Shown: in pieces, positions 30,465 to 40,659 of the stretch
Layout: each line of letters opens with the position of its first letter
Position numbering within the stretch: the first letter of the stretch is position 1
Notes under the pieces: model-generated
Database searches by the model: none
Told to the model about the DNA's origin: nothing
The model's input: the letters and a program-made list of their open reading frames with translations, nothing else
DNA from: Salticus scenicus
Taxonomy: Eukaryota; Arthropoda; Arachnida; Araneae; Salticidae
DNA length: 64,000 bases
Reading direction: 5' to 3'
Assembly (NCBI GenBank): GCA_963930645.1
Contig: CAWVNO010002573.1
Span: forward strand, 60,401 to 124,400
Translations under genes and position numbers: made by a program

Positions 30465-31345
30465 CGATATTTTTCTAAGTTTTTTTTTGTTAAAAGTAAA
30501 AAAAATCGATAACTTTGGTTTAAATTATCACAGATTTATCGTTCAACCATTCGTTTTAAAGGTATTGACGAGATCTTTCGAAAGACACCCATCTTGAAAT
30601 TTTGCCCCCCCGGGTGGGAACTTCCCCCCCGGTGGGGGGGCAACCGATGCCCCCACATGCACAAAAATTTTTTCCTAGTTAACTACTACTATTATCAACC
30701 TGATCTTTCGAAAGATACCCAATGTGAAAATTTACCCCCCCTGGGGGGGTATTTCCCCCCTAGGGGGGGGAAGCGATGCCCCCCCATGCAAAAAATTTTT
30801 TTCCTAGTTACATATTACTATTATCAATAATTCGTATATATAAATATTCGTATATAAATATTCGTATATATAAATATATATATATATATAGATATAGATA
30901 TATATATCTAAAGAAATTTAACCAAACTTGGTATTTAGTCGGCCCCTGACATAAACTGGTGCTGATTAGATTTGGGGATCAATCGGTCAACAGGTGGCGC
31001 GGTGATCGTATCTTTTCTAAATTTTTAACATGGCAGTATAGGACAAAATTTCGTATAAATGTACATAATGAGAGTTATTCTTAACCTGTGATTGTAAATT
31101 TAATAATATGAATTATTGATAATAGTAGTAGTTAATTAGGAAAAAAAATTTGTGCTTGTGGGGGCATCGCTCCCCACCCATGGGGGAAGTACCCCCCGGG
31201 GGCGTATCTCCGAAATGTTGGCGCATACAGGCAAACCTGGCGAATTTTTGTAGCTCACGCCAAAACACTCTGCGCCGCAAAGCAACCCTTCTTTCCACTT
31301 CATTCACGACTCGTTAAGGATTCGATCAATCTTTTTTTTTTTTTT
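30460..31345. repeat. Rearranged family-1 fragments with C7G7 palindromes
   Basis: At least three overlapping fragments of the family-1 interior: minus-type at 30460-30700 and 30700-30835 (GATCTTTCGAAAGA(C/T)ACCCA), and plus-type at about 30900-31210 (AACCAAACTTGGTATTTAG, ACATGGCAGTATAGGACAAA). Each carries a CCCCCCGGGGGG-like palindrome. An ATATA run is at 30835-30905. The proline/glycine-rich ORFs here are repeat artefacts. Confidence 0.6.
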
Positions 31346-31547
31346 TTTCCCAAGAGAATAAACTATAAAAATGTGCCAATGGAGTTTTAGTATCGTAATT
31401 CTTAAATAATATATTTAATGCAAAAATTTATTAGAAATCCTCCACCCTTTAAATTTAATTTAGCAAGATTAATGAAGAAATAAAATTGTAATATTCTAAT
31501 TTTAAAGCTTTTAAAATTGTTCTTGAAATACATTTATTTATTTATTT

Positions 31548-32042
31548 TACTTTCTCTTACCAACATATATGGTAGAGAAAGTATTGTTTTGGGGGTCAAA
31601 TTTTCGAAATTGAATTTCTGTTATATATACACGTTTTGAGGCTCCCTCAATCATAATTGTTAAAAATGTGTCAATGGAGTCTTTGTATCGTTATTTTTAG
31701 ATAATATAATTTAATACCAAAATTTATTAGAAAACCCTTTAAATTTATTTTATCAAGATTAATGAAGAACTATATTTGTAATATTATGATTTTAAAGCTT
31801 TTAAAATTATCCTTGAAATACATTTATTTTATTTTATTCTGTTTTATTATCATTTTTATTATTATTATTATTTACTTTCTCTTCGTCAAATAAAATTGTT
31901 TCTAAACCTATTTTAGATTATTTGAAAAGTACATTAAACTTTACATTCTTACGCTATTGATCTTAAGATTTAATGTGCAATCTGTCATTATAATATTGAA
32001 ATGCAGGGTAAAAAAGAAAGTCGTGTGAGTGACACACCAGAT
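31548..32042 (+). mobile_element. Family-3 asymmetric-TIR element, 495 bp
   Basis: Starts ACTTTCTCTTACC and folds with GGTAGAGAAAGT into a hairpin, followed by ATACACGTTTTGAGGCTCCC. The 3' side has GGTAAAAAAGAAAGT (imperfect inverted copy), then a 21-nt tail with the GTGTGAGTGACACAC hairpin and CCAGAT before T. A partial copy of its interior (31370-31545) lies directly before it as a tandem repeat (CAATGGAGT, ATTAATGAAGAA blocks). Confidence 0.7.
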
Positions 32043-32686
32043 TGTCATTATTATGATCATTATTTAGTTTATTTTACCCATATATTGTAAGAAAAGTTTT
32101 ATTTTTGATTCAGATTTTTGAAATTGAGTTTTTGCTACATTTGCTTAAATATCCTGAAACAAAAAATTAGGTTTTAGCGGTTGCCTGAATGTGTCTGTGT
32201 GTTTGTTATCACCATACGTCAAGAATAGATATTGGGACTCGGATGAAATATTAAGTAATTCGTGTACAGTGACTAAGAAAAGAATTCAAATTCATTAAGT
32301 CTATGTGTGAATTTTCTGGTAAATACAATTTAATATTTTTGGATGAAACAAAAAAAAAAAAAAAAATGAACTTATATTTTATGTGCGTGAAAGAATGTTT
32401 CGTATACAATGTAGAATGTATATCCTTTATTAGAAGTTTACACAGAACCCCACAAAAGAATTCAGATATATTCATACAATGGAATTGCTGAAAGGTCATT
32501 TCATGTCGTGCTATGTGTTTTAAATTCTGTGCTAAATTAGTACACTATATTGTGTTTGTAAAATATATAGTAAATATACAGGTCTACCCCAAATTAAATG
32601 AAAGCATTTCTTTTTATAAATAAAAATCAATGTAATAAATGCAATTAAAGTTTAATTAATTTAAAATTATTCTCTTATTCTAATTT
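32043..32686. other. No gene seen
   Basis: Includes a second partial copy of the family-3 box region at 32090-32260 (AAATTGAGTTTTTGCTACAT, AATATCCTGAAACAAA, GTGTCTGTGTG). The 62- and 82-codon ORFs on opposite strands at 32251-32499 overlap each other and have no recognisable features. Confidence 0.4.
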
Positions 32687-33360
32687 ACTTTATCTTATCC
32701 GTAAAAGGTCGCGAAAGTATTGTTTTCGGATCACGTTTTCGAAATTGAATTTTTGTTACATTTATATGTTTTGAGGTTTCCTGAATCCAAAAATTATGTT
32801 TTTAGTGGTTGGTTTATGTGACTTGTCTGTGTGTATTACAGATATTGAGTTTGTAAAATGGGTGAATCAGTTTTTAAATATCACTTATGTCATTGATAAG
32901 GACAATATTGCTTTGGAACAATGTAAGTTGTAAACTTCACATGTTATTCAAAATTTACGTTTTCTTTTTAACATGGCAAAATAGAGCAAAATTTCGTTTA
33001 AACGTCCATTATGCCAATATTTTGTCGTAAACATGTCAGACTAATATTTTAAAATATATTTTTTAATACACTTCATTAAATATGAACATTTTAATTTGAA
33101 ACTTTAGTAATTAAAAATTGTGTTTCCTTCATTTGACGAATTAGGCCAATACTTCCCACGAACTTGCAATATGGGGATCAGTTGTGTTGAAAATTAATGT
33201 ACGAAAACAATCCTAATAAAATTAGTCATTTAATTACGATAAGTCAAATGTATCGAATCGGATAGAGGGTAGCCTATGAGGTGCGGCATTTCAGTCTGCG
33301 ACTGTGTTGAGTGTTCTATCATACACATTCCTTTTAATATGAATACATTTCGCTCTCAAT
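32687..33360 (+). mobile_element. Family-3-like asymmetric-TIR element, degraded
   Basis: Starts ACTTTATCTTATCC, then GCGAAAGTATTGTTTTCGGA, TATATGTTTTGAGGTTTCCT, GACTTGTCTGTGTGT and a module with ACATGGCAAAATAGAGCAAA. The 3' tail was not found. Confidence 0.5.
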
Positions 33361-33970
33361 AGAAATTAGTAACAATAAATATAGGATGAAAATGGTTATG
33401 CGCATCATTATTACTTTGATTTGTATAACATATTAAGTTAGATTGTTTATGATTACTGAAAAACAAATAGAATAGCATTAATAAAATGTTTAACGTTTTA
33501 TTTTATGACTTTGTATGTTGGGGTTGGGGGGGGGGGGGTAAAGAATGAGAAATGGACATGTCCGAGGAGGAAATTATACGTAGAAAATTTTATAAATTTC
33601 AACCATAAAATTTAACACGAAATATCTATTTTATTATGATTAAGATGTTATTTAAAAATACATAATAGATAAATATAAGGTGATAATTTATGAAAATTCA
33701 AGCACTGCATCGTAAGAGAGAGATTTTATAAAGTCGTACATTTTAAAAATTTAAATACAAAATGATAATAAAAATAGTTGAAATGTAAAATGGCGTACTA
33801 CTGATTTGGACTTATGAACATTTTTCATGCATTTTACTAAGAATTTGTAATTTGTTTGAACAATTTTTACAAACTTTTTGACCTTATACATGAAATCGGA
33901 TCTCGATGCTAATATATTACCATTATTATTATCTACTTCTCTATTCGGATAACTATTTCTTAATTTCAAG
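33361..33970. other. No gene seen; gypsy integration flank
   Basis: AT-rich sequence with a G run near 33520. The 92-codon ORF reading out of the LTR is not recognised and is probably chance. Confidence 0.4.
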
Positions 33971-33974
33971 ATAT

Positions 33975-34607
33975 TGTTGCGTACTTGGGGGTTCGTGAGT
34001 TGTCTGAGAATGAAAGGCCAAACGTACAAAAATTCAGTAATTTATTCACAGAAAATTCCAGAAAAATGCAGGTCTATAAACCAAGTATCAGCTTCAATTC
34101 AAACAGTAAACACAGCTTAAACAACAGCTGTCAATAACAAATCCACAGTACAAACTGTATACCAATAACACTTGAAGCAAGTCTCTCTCAAAGAGGCTCA
34201 AGAGCAATGCAAGCACTAGCGAAGCTCGCTGAGATCTGAACTGAACTGACTGCCCTTGGCGAGGAAGCGCTCCTTATATGCTGTTCCATGGAGCCCAGAT
34301 TTTTCGAGAAAACTCTAGAAAGTGGTCAACCAATCAACTTACAGCTTCCATATTTGGTATATCCCATATAAGGATTTTCTTGCCAAGGTCGCCAAAAAAA
34401 TCGCCAAGGTGGGAAAAAGTCGCCAAATTTGGCGCCAAATCCATTACGTGCATTACTGGGGCTTTTTAATGCGTTTTTAAGGGAAAATAAGGCTATTTCA
34501 ACGCTAAAACGACTAGAAATGCACAAAATTAGCACTTTATCAACTTACTAAGCCTCTTTGAAAGAATTTATACAAAAATAAACACAATTATTTACAATTT
34601 CGTAACA
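33975..34607 (-). repeat. Gypsy 3' LTR
   Basis: 633 bp, apparently identical to the LTR at 39892-40524. It contains a run of TCGCCAA-type motifs (CAAGGTCGCCAAAAAAATCG). The 63- and 69-codon ORFs inside it recur identically in the other LTR and are not genes. Confidence 0.95.
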
Positions 34608-34620
34608 CTGCCCCCCTCCC
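34608..34620 (-). other. Polypurine tract
   Basis: In element orientation GGGAGGGGGGCAG directly precedes the 3' LTR. This is the expected primer for plus-strand DNA synthesis. Confidence 0.85.
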
Positions 34621-34851
34621 AAGGACTGCACGTCCCGGGCAGTGCAACCCTCGGTCAAGAGGCGAAACTAAACAAATTTACACAATCTAAAACACAAAAA
34701 CTAAGTTGCACATAAAGATAACATAGAAATATAAATTAAGTGGGAAATATTTACAAAATTCACAAATATGTACAAATATTTATATACAAATATTTACAGT
34801 GCGCATGCGCAAATTTTACAAGTATTTACATTTTAAATTTTAATTTTACCG

Positions 34852-37800
34852 TTACTTGTGGTACTTGGCTAGCCTATTATAGTGCACCACCTTCGGTTTT
34901 GATGAAGGTGTTTTAGTGATCCGCACCACTACATCATTCAGCCTTTTTAAGACTGTGTATGGTCCGTCCCAGTTGCACTGTAGCTTGGGAGACAGTCCTT
35001 TGCGTCGAACAGGATTCCACAACCAGACCTTCTCTCCTTCCTGAAACTCATGTTGCGTAGCCTTTAGATCGTACCTTGTCTTCATTTTCTCCGATGCAAT
35101 GTGAATTCGCTCTCGAGCAAAGTTGTGAACGTCCTCAAATCGTGCCTGGAGATCTTGGATGTACTCCTCGGGCGATGAAGGCGCATCGGGTGGACAACCA
35201 AACAGGAGATCACAAGGGAGACGAAGTTCACGTCCAAACAGCATCTGGGCTGGAGTATAGCCGGTGGTTTCATGGACAGCACTTCGATAAGCCAGCAGGA
35301 ACAATGGCAACTTCAAGTCCCAATCTTGCTGGTTCCTTGATACTAGAAGGGAGAGGTTATTCAGGATGGTACGATTGAACCTCTCGACCATGCCGTCCGA
35401 CTGGGGATGTAAGGGTGTTGTCCGGGTTTTGTCTATGCCGAGTAGTTCACACAGTCCTTTGAAAACATCAGCGGTAAAGTTCCTACCTTGGTCGGTATGA
35501 AGTTGTAGGGGCGTGCCGTACCTTGACACCCATTGCTGCACTAGGACTTCTGCGACTGTGCATGCCTCTTGATTGGGAATGGGATATGCCTCAGGCCACT
35601 TGGTGAAATAGTCCATCACGACGAGGATGTATTTATTTCCACTGGAGGTCCGTGGCAAAGGACCCAAGATGTCGATTGCAATCCGTTCAAATGGTGCTCC
35701 CACGTTATACCGTTGCAGTCTTCCTCGACTTCGCTTCTGCGGGCCTTTACGTGCCGCACAAGCATCACAGGATTTACACCATTTCTCCACATCCTCCTTT
35801 GCCTTGCACCAGTAGAAGCGTTCCCGAACTTTCTGCAGAGTCTTCATTACCCCAAAATGGCCTCCGGTAGAGCTACTATGCAGTTGTTCTAAAACAGCTG
35901 GAATTTTTGATCTTGGTAATAAAATCTGCCATCTGAAGCTTTTCCCATCATCAGATTCCCACTTTCTGTATAATACGCCGTTTCTGATATGAAGAGAGTC
36001 CCAAAGTGCCCAATAACTTTTCGTAATGGGACTAAATCTGGAAATATCCTGCCAGGTAGGTCTGTTGCTGGTCGTCTCCTTCAGCTGTAATATTGGCTTT
36101 ATGTCAGGATCTTCCAACTGGGCTTGTCTAAGTTCTTCGTCACTCCAGGGATCGGGATCTTGATCTGATGGTGTTGAGACAGTAACTTGGCAGGCAACCG
36201 GATTTATCGGCAGGTATTTCTGTTCGGCTCTAGAGCAGTACTTGCAGCTTTCCGAGCAGGGCTTCCGCGACAAGGCATCTGCATTACCATGTAGAGTCCC
36301 TTTACGATGACGTATCTCAAAGTCATATTCCTGCAGGCGTTGTATCCACCTGGCAATCTGTCCTTCCGGGTTCTTGAACTGGAGCAACCACGTCAAAGAT
36401 GCATGGTCAGTCCGGAGCAGGAATCTTCTGCCATAGAGGTAATGATGGAAATGTTCTATGGCTTTTACGATGGCGAGTAGCTCTTTCCTGGTGGTACAGT
36501 AATTTCGCTCCGGTTTAGACAGGCATTTACTCCAATAGGCAATGACATGTTCTTGACCATCAGTTTCCTGCGACAGAACAGCACCGACACTCTCATGGCT
36601 GGCATCTGTATCAAGTATGAACTGTCTGTCGGGCTGTGGATATGTCAAGATAGGCGATGATGTTAAGGCCTCTTTAAGTCGCTTGAACGCTTTTTCACAT
36701 TCATCTGTCCACAGGAACTTCTGTTTGGCTTCCGTCAGCTTGTGCAGTGGTCTGGAAATATTTGAGAAACCCTTGACAAACTTCCTGTAGTAAGTGCATA
36801 ACCCCAGGAAACTTCGTAGTTGGTGTACATTTTCAGGGCGACTCCAGTTCTCGACTGCAGAGATCTTCTCAGGATCAGTTCTCACACCTTCGGCAGAGAT
36901 GATATGGCCGAGGTAGCTCACTTCACGACGGAACAAGTTACACTTGCCTGGATTCAATTTGAGGTTAGCCATTCTGAGTTTCTCCAGCACCTTTCGGATG
37001 TTTCGTAGATGGTCTTCAAAGGTGCGCCCCACAATGATAATATCATCCAAATACACCAGACAGGCTTCATAGGAAAGTCCTTTTAGCACTGTCTCCATCA
37101 GGCGTTCGAAGGTGGCAGGTGCATTACATAATCCGAATGGCATAACTTTAAATTGCCACAGTCCTTGTCCCGTGGTGAATGCAGTCTTCTCACGATCATC
37201 AGGATGTAATTCTACTTGCCAGTAACCGCTCTTCAGATCCAACGTCGAGAACCATTTATTGCCAGCAAGTGTGTCTAATGTGTCGTCAATTCTGGGAAGA
37301 GGGTAACTGTCTTTCTTCGTGATGTCATTCAAACGACGATAATCCACACAAAATCTTGTTGAACCATCCTTTTTTCGCACCAGTACTATGGGAGAGGCCC
37401 AAGGACTCGTTGATGGCTCGATGACGTCATTGTGCTGCATTTCATTTAGAAGTTCAGTGACCTCTTCCTGTTTAGCAAAAGGAAGTCTTCTTGGATGTTG
37501 TTTGATTGGAGGATGATTTCCTGTATCAATTCTGTGCTGGGTGCTGTTCGTTCGCCCGACGTCTTCAGGTGTTCGAGAAAAAAGGTCTTTAAATTCTTGG
37601 AGTAGCTTCTCCGCAGCACATCTCTGTTCCTTTCCTAACTCTGCATTCTTGAGTAATTCCGTTATCAATTGTTCTGAAGACTTGGATTCGGTTGATTGCG
37701 TGGGGCGATTTATGCATGTTACAGGAGTGCAGGCTGCTAACACCTCATCCTTCTTCACTGTCCGGACCTTATCGCTGATGTTTGCGACTCTCACAGGAAT

Positions 37801-38547
37801 AGTATTCTTTGAGAGATCAACTAGAGATGAAGCTACCAGAACTCCTCTTGGGCTATTGTCTGTATTCGGGTATTCAATCAGTCCATAGCGGAAGTATTGC
37901 TTGGTAGGGGGTGTTCCTAAAACTATTGTCTCTGTATGTGGAGGGATGGAAATTTCAGACTTGGCTGTTATCTGGCAAATTGGCTGCATGTCTTGATTTT
38001 CAGTGTTGAACACAGCGATGTCTTCCGAACTCGAATGCAATTCATTATTCTTGAAGTCCAATTTGAAGTTAAATTTTCTTAGGAAATCAATTCCAATGAT
38101 TAAAGGATCTCTTATATCAGCCACATATGCCATATGATGGTAACTGGCATTCCCAAAAGTGATGGCCAAGTTCATTTTTCCATATATTTTGATTTCGTCT
38201 CCGGTCACAGTCTGAAGTTTAACGCAGGGCGGCGTCCAGATGATCTTCTCTTTTAGTTCTTGAGCCAAATCCGTTCTAATGATGGTCACGTTGGCTCCCG
38301 TGTCCAGAATCATCCGGCAGGTGGCGTTGTTTACTTGGCCATAGACGTGAAGTCCATTATCGCCGCCACTCATCGATGAAACATGAAATACTGTAAATTG
38401 GGGCTCTTTAATTTTAGGCAACCTCCGCCCCGCGAGATGGCCTCCTCTTAGTTTCCCTGTAGTGATGGTGAAGACGGGTGATTTCCTATAGTTGGTCGTA
38501 CAGGGCAGTTCCTCTTCACGTGACCATCCCCTCCACAGCCCCAGCAC
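34852..38547 (-). CDS. pol: Gypsy Pol polyprotein: protease, RT, RNase H, integrase
   Basis: An intact 1231-codon frame, presumably expressed from gag by -1 frameshifting, so its first 30 or so codons are not translated as written. Order: aspartic protease near residue 82 (LDTGANVTII); reverse transcriptase about 345-600 with FCVDYRRLND and YLDDIII at 499-505; RNase H from DTDASHESVGA near 646 through RRFLLRTDHASL; integrase zinc region (HSSSTGGHFG to CKSCDAC); integrase core with IAIDILGPLP, LHTDQGRNF and GMVERFNRTI as the D,D,E residues; and a C-terminal NWDGPYTVLKRL (GPY/F-like) module. All catalytic residues I can check are present. It copies the element RNA to DNA and integrates it. The 3' end lies 245 bp from the 3' LTR. 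Confidence 0.95.
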   Translation of the reverse strand: MLGLWRGWSREEELPCTTNYRKSPVFTITTGKLRGGHLAGRRLPKIKEPQFTVFHVSSMSGGDNGLHVYGQVNNATCRMILDTGANVTIIRTDLAQELKEKIIWTPPCVKLQTVTGDEIKIYGKMNLAITFGNASYHHMAYVADIRDPLIIGIDFLRKFNFKLDFKNNELHSSSEDIAVFNTENQDMQPICQITAKSEISIPPHTETIVLGTPPTKQYFRYGLIEYPNTDNSPRGVLVASSLVDLSKNTIPVRVANISDKVRTVKKDEVLAACTPVTCINRPTQSTESKSSEQLITELLKNAELGKEQRCAAEKLLQEFKDLFSRTPEDVGRTNSTQHRIDTGNHPPIKQHPRRLPFAKQEEVTELLNEMQHNDVIEPSTSPWASPIVLVRKKDGSTRFCVDYRRLNDITKKDSYPLPRIDDTLDTLAGNKWFSTLDLKSGYWQVELHPDDREKTAFTTGQGLWQFKVMPFGLCNAPATFERLMETVLKGLSYEACLVYLDDIIIVGRTFEDHLRNIRKVLEKLRMANLKLNPGKCNLFRREVSYLGHIISAEGVRTDPEKISAVENWSRPENVHQLRSFLGLCTYYRKFVKGFSNISRPLHKLTEAKQKFLWTDECEKAFKRLKEALTSSPILTYPQPDRQFILDTDASHESVGAVLSQETDGQEHVIAYWSKCLSKPERNYCTTRKELLAIVKAIEHFHHYLYGRRFLLRTDHASLTWLLQFKNPEGQIARWIQRLQEYDFEIRHRKGTLHGNADALSRKPCSESCKYCSRAEQKYLPINPVACQVTVSTPSDQDPDPWSDEELRQAQLEDPDIKPILQLKETTSNRPTWQDISRFSPITKSYWALWDSLHIRNGVLYRKWESDDGKSFRWQILLPRSKIPAVLEQLHSSSTGGHFGVMKTLQKVRERFYWCKAKEDVEKWCKSCDACAARKGPQKRSRGRLQRYNVGAPFERIAIDILGPLPRTSSGNKYILVVMDYFTKWPEAYPIPNQEACTVAEVLVQQWVSRYGTPLQLHTDQGRNFTADVFKGLCELLGIDKTRTTPLHPQSDGMVERFNRTILNNLSLLVSRNQQDWDLKLPLFLLAYRSAVHETTGYTPAQMLFGRELRLPCDLLFGCPPDAPSSPEEYIQDLQARFEDVHNFARERIHIASEKMKTRYDLKATQHEFQEGEKVWLWNPVRRKGLSPKLQCNWDGPYTVLKRLNDVVVRITKTPSSKPKVVHYNRLAKYHK

Positions 38548-39860
38548 TTTATCTTCCGGTCCTTTATTTCCTTTTTATTCTCCAGGCTGCGCAATCTCTT
38601 TAAGATCTCTGCGAAACTTCTCTTCATTTCATTCTCATCCGCAGGCGTATCATTTAATGAGACTGCTCTTATGGTATGGCGGTCTTTACGGGAGGCTTGT
38701 TGGGCTGCCTCTATCCTAAGTGCATAGCCTAAAGCTGATTCTACGTCTCTGATGTTGGAGAGTCTCAGCGCTTTTTGAATTTCTGGATCCCGAACAGCAT
38801 CGATAAAGTACTGAAGAGCTAAGTCGTTTCGAGTGTCAGCTTGACAGTCTGAGAATGCTAGGTGTGACAATCTCTGAATGTCCGCTGCCAGCTCTTGCAA
38901 ACTTTCGCCCGTTTTCTGGTAACGGGACTTTAGCTGGAGGCGACTATAGTCCTTAGAACACTTCTCTCCGAACCGTAGCTCCAGTGCTCTAGTCAAGGCC
39001 TCGAAGTCGTTCCTTTCTTCTTTAGAAACATTTCTCAGGATCTCGGCTGCATCTCCCCGTAATGCTGCTGCTAAGTGGACCGACTTGGCGGTAGAGTCCC
39101 AGCCGTTAGCTTCAGCTACGATGGAAAACTGCGTCTTATATACATGCCAGGAGGAACTGCCGTCGTAGGTAGATAGCTTAATAAATTCGTGATTCTGGTT
39201 TCTTCTCTCTTTCCTTTCAGTTTCCTGGGGCTTGGATTCTAACTTTTCTTCGAGATTCCGAATCTTGCTCTGCAAATCATTCCCTATTACCTCTCCGCTC
39301 CACTCTTCTCTCATTTTTCTCTCAAGATCTTCCTCCATTCTCTTAAACTTGCTTTCTATCTCTGAAACCTTTCCTTTCAGCTCTTGATCAAAGTTTTCTT
39401 TAAATTTCTCCTCAAAATTCTCTTCTATCTTCATAAATCTCTCTTCAAAATTCTTTTCCACTTTCAAAACTTTCTCTTCAAAATTTTCTTCTATCTTTAT
39501 AACTTTCTCTTCTATTCCATCCATTCTGTTTTCCATATCCGATAATTTACTTTCAATCACTTCCTTTACTGTCGAAAGTTCTCTCTTCATCTCGTCTTGA
39601 TTAGATTTAATTTCTTCGGTCAAACTGTCTTTCAACTCTCTTTGCGATGTTTCCATTTTCTCTTGTGCTACCTTCATTTCTTCAGTCAAACCGTCTTTCA
39701 ACTCTCTTTGCGATGTTTCCATTTTCTCTTCTCCTGTTTCCATTTTCTCTATCAATCCGGTTTCCATCTTTTCCTGTCCGGCTTTCATTTCATTTATCTG
39801 GGTAGCTAAGGCTTCTAGAAGTTTTTTCATCTCTTGCTCCATAGCCCTCGTTATCACCAT
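38448..39860 (-). CDS. gag: Gypsy Gag, 470 aa
   Basis: ATG lies 31 nt inside the 5' LTR boundary, just past the PBS. Residues about 1-210 are a highly charged coiled coil with internal repeats (EKMETSQRELKDGLTEEM then EKMETSQRELKDSLTEEI; repeated KIEENFEEK units). Residues about 230-400 resemble a retrotransposon capsid (YDGSSSWHVYKTQFSIVAEA, LRGDAAEILRN, ELRFGEKCSKDYSRLQLKSR, YFIDAVRDPEIQKALRL). One CCHC zinc knuckle (CWGCGGDGHVKRNC) is near the C-terminus. The frame ends in LQGN and TAA at the slippery site. It should form the particle that packages element RNA. Confidence 0.93.
   Translation of the reverse strand: MVITRAMEQEMKKLLEALATQINEMKAGQEKMETGLIEKMETGEEKMETSQRELKDGLTEEMKVAQEKMETSQRELKDSLTEEIKSNQDEMKRELSTVKEVIESKLSDMENRMDGIEEKVIKIEENFEEKVLKVEKNFEERFMKIEENFEEKFKENFDQELKGKVSEIESKFKRMEEDLERKMREEWSGEVIGNDLQSKIRNLEEKLESKPQETERKERRNQNHEFIKLSTYDGSSSWHVYKTQFSIVAEANGWDSTAKSVHLAAALRGDAAEILRNVSKEERNDFEALTRALELRFGEKCSKDYSRLQLKSRYQKTGESLQELAADIQRLSHLAFSDCQADTRNDLALQYFIDAVRDPEIQKALRLSNIRDVESALGYALRIEAAQQASRKDRHTIRAVSLNDTPADENEMKRSFAEILKRLRSLENKKEIKDRKIKCWGCGGDGHVKRNCPVRPTIGNHPSSPSLQGN
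38451..38457 (-). promoter_or_regulatory. -1 ribosomal frameshift site GGGAAAC
   Basis: In the gag frame the last codons are CAG GGA AAC TAA, so G GGA AAC fits the X-XXY-YYZ rule exactly and the gag stop follows immediately. Slipping back one base gives GGG AAA CTA AGA, which is the pol frame (GKLRGG). A GC-rich stretch (CGCGGGGCGGAGG) a few bases downstream could form a stimulatory structure. Confidence 0.85.
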
Positions 39861-39870
39861 TCACAGACAA

Positions 39871-39887
39871 TCCCACTTCTGACACCA
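39871..39887 (-). other. Primer binding site
   Basis: In element orientation TGGTGTCAGAAGTGGGA starts four bases after the 5' LTR. It is complementary to a tRNA 3' end CCCACTTCTGACACCA, a leucine-type acceptor end by my recollection. Confidence 0.8.
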
Positions 39888-39891
39888 GAAA

Positions 39892-40524
39892 TGTTGCGTA
39901 CTTGGGGGTTCGTGAGTTGTCTGAGAATGAAAGGCCAAACGTACAAAAATTCAGTAATTTATTCACAGAAAATTCCAGAAAAATGCAGGTCTATAAACCA
40001 AGTATCAGCTTCAATTCAAACAGTAAACACAGCTTAAACAACAGCTGTCAATAACAAATCCACAGTACAAACTGTATACCAATAACACTTGAAGCAAGTC
40101 TCTCTCAAAGAGGCTCAAGAGCAATGCAAGCACTAGCGAAGCTCGCTGAGATCTGAACTGAACTGACTGCCCTTGGCGAGGAAGCGCTCCTTATATGCTG
40201 TTCCATGGAGCCCAGATTTTTCGAGAAAACTCTAGAAAGTGGTCAACCAATCAACTTACAGCTTCCATATTTGGTATATCCCATATAAGGATTTTCTTGC
40301 CAAGGTCGCCAAAAAAATCGCCAAGGTGGGAAAAAGTCGCCAAATTTGGCGCCAAATCCATTACGTGCATTACTGGGGCTTTTTAATGCGTTTTTAAGGG
40401 AAAATAAGGCTATTTCAACGCTAAAACGACTAGAAATGCACAAAATTAGCACTTTATCAACTTACTAAGCCTCTTTGAAAGAATTTATACAAAAATAAAC
40501 ACAATTATTTACAATTTCGTAACA
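39892..40524 (-). repeat. Gypsy 5' LTR
   Basis: 633 bp, matching the LTR at 33975-34607. It carries the transcription start and polyadenylation functions of the element; I cannot place the promoter elements with certainty. Confidence 0.95.
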
Positions 40525-40659
40525 ATATGTTTCGTTTTGCGATTTAAATCCTACATTAATAATCAGAAGAAAAAAAAAATAATAATTAAAAAAAAAAAGA
40601 AAGAAAGAAAAACGCCGGATGTTTATTTATACAGGTTAAGCGGCGTGAAGTTTCTCTTT

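Larger units (their letters stand above)
33975..40524 (-). mobile_element. Complete Ty3/gypsy LTR retrotransposon, 6550 bp
   Basis: Two 633-bp LTRs bracket gag and pol in minus orientation, with PBS and PPT in place. Integration made a 4-bp duplication, ATAT (33971-33974 and 40525-40528). LTRs begin TGTTACGAAATTG and end CGCAACA in element orientation. Read side by side the LTRs show no difference I can find, so the insertion is very recent. No env-like ORF. A diverged solo LTR of the same family is at 51136-51761. Confidence 0.95.

Noticed and set aside
30594..30830. Proline/glycine-rich 78-codon ORF as a structural (silk-like) protein
   Set aside because: The PPG codons come from CCCCCC/GGGGGG palindromes of a dispersed repeat; no start context, signal peptide or repeat consistent with silk.
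34278..34535. 63- and 69-codon ORFs in the LTRs
   Set aside because: Identical in both LTRs and overlapping on opposite strands; no features of a gene.
35076..37888. Plus-strand ORFs opposite pol
   Set aside because: Shadows of the pol frame; no independent signal.
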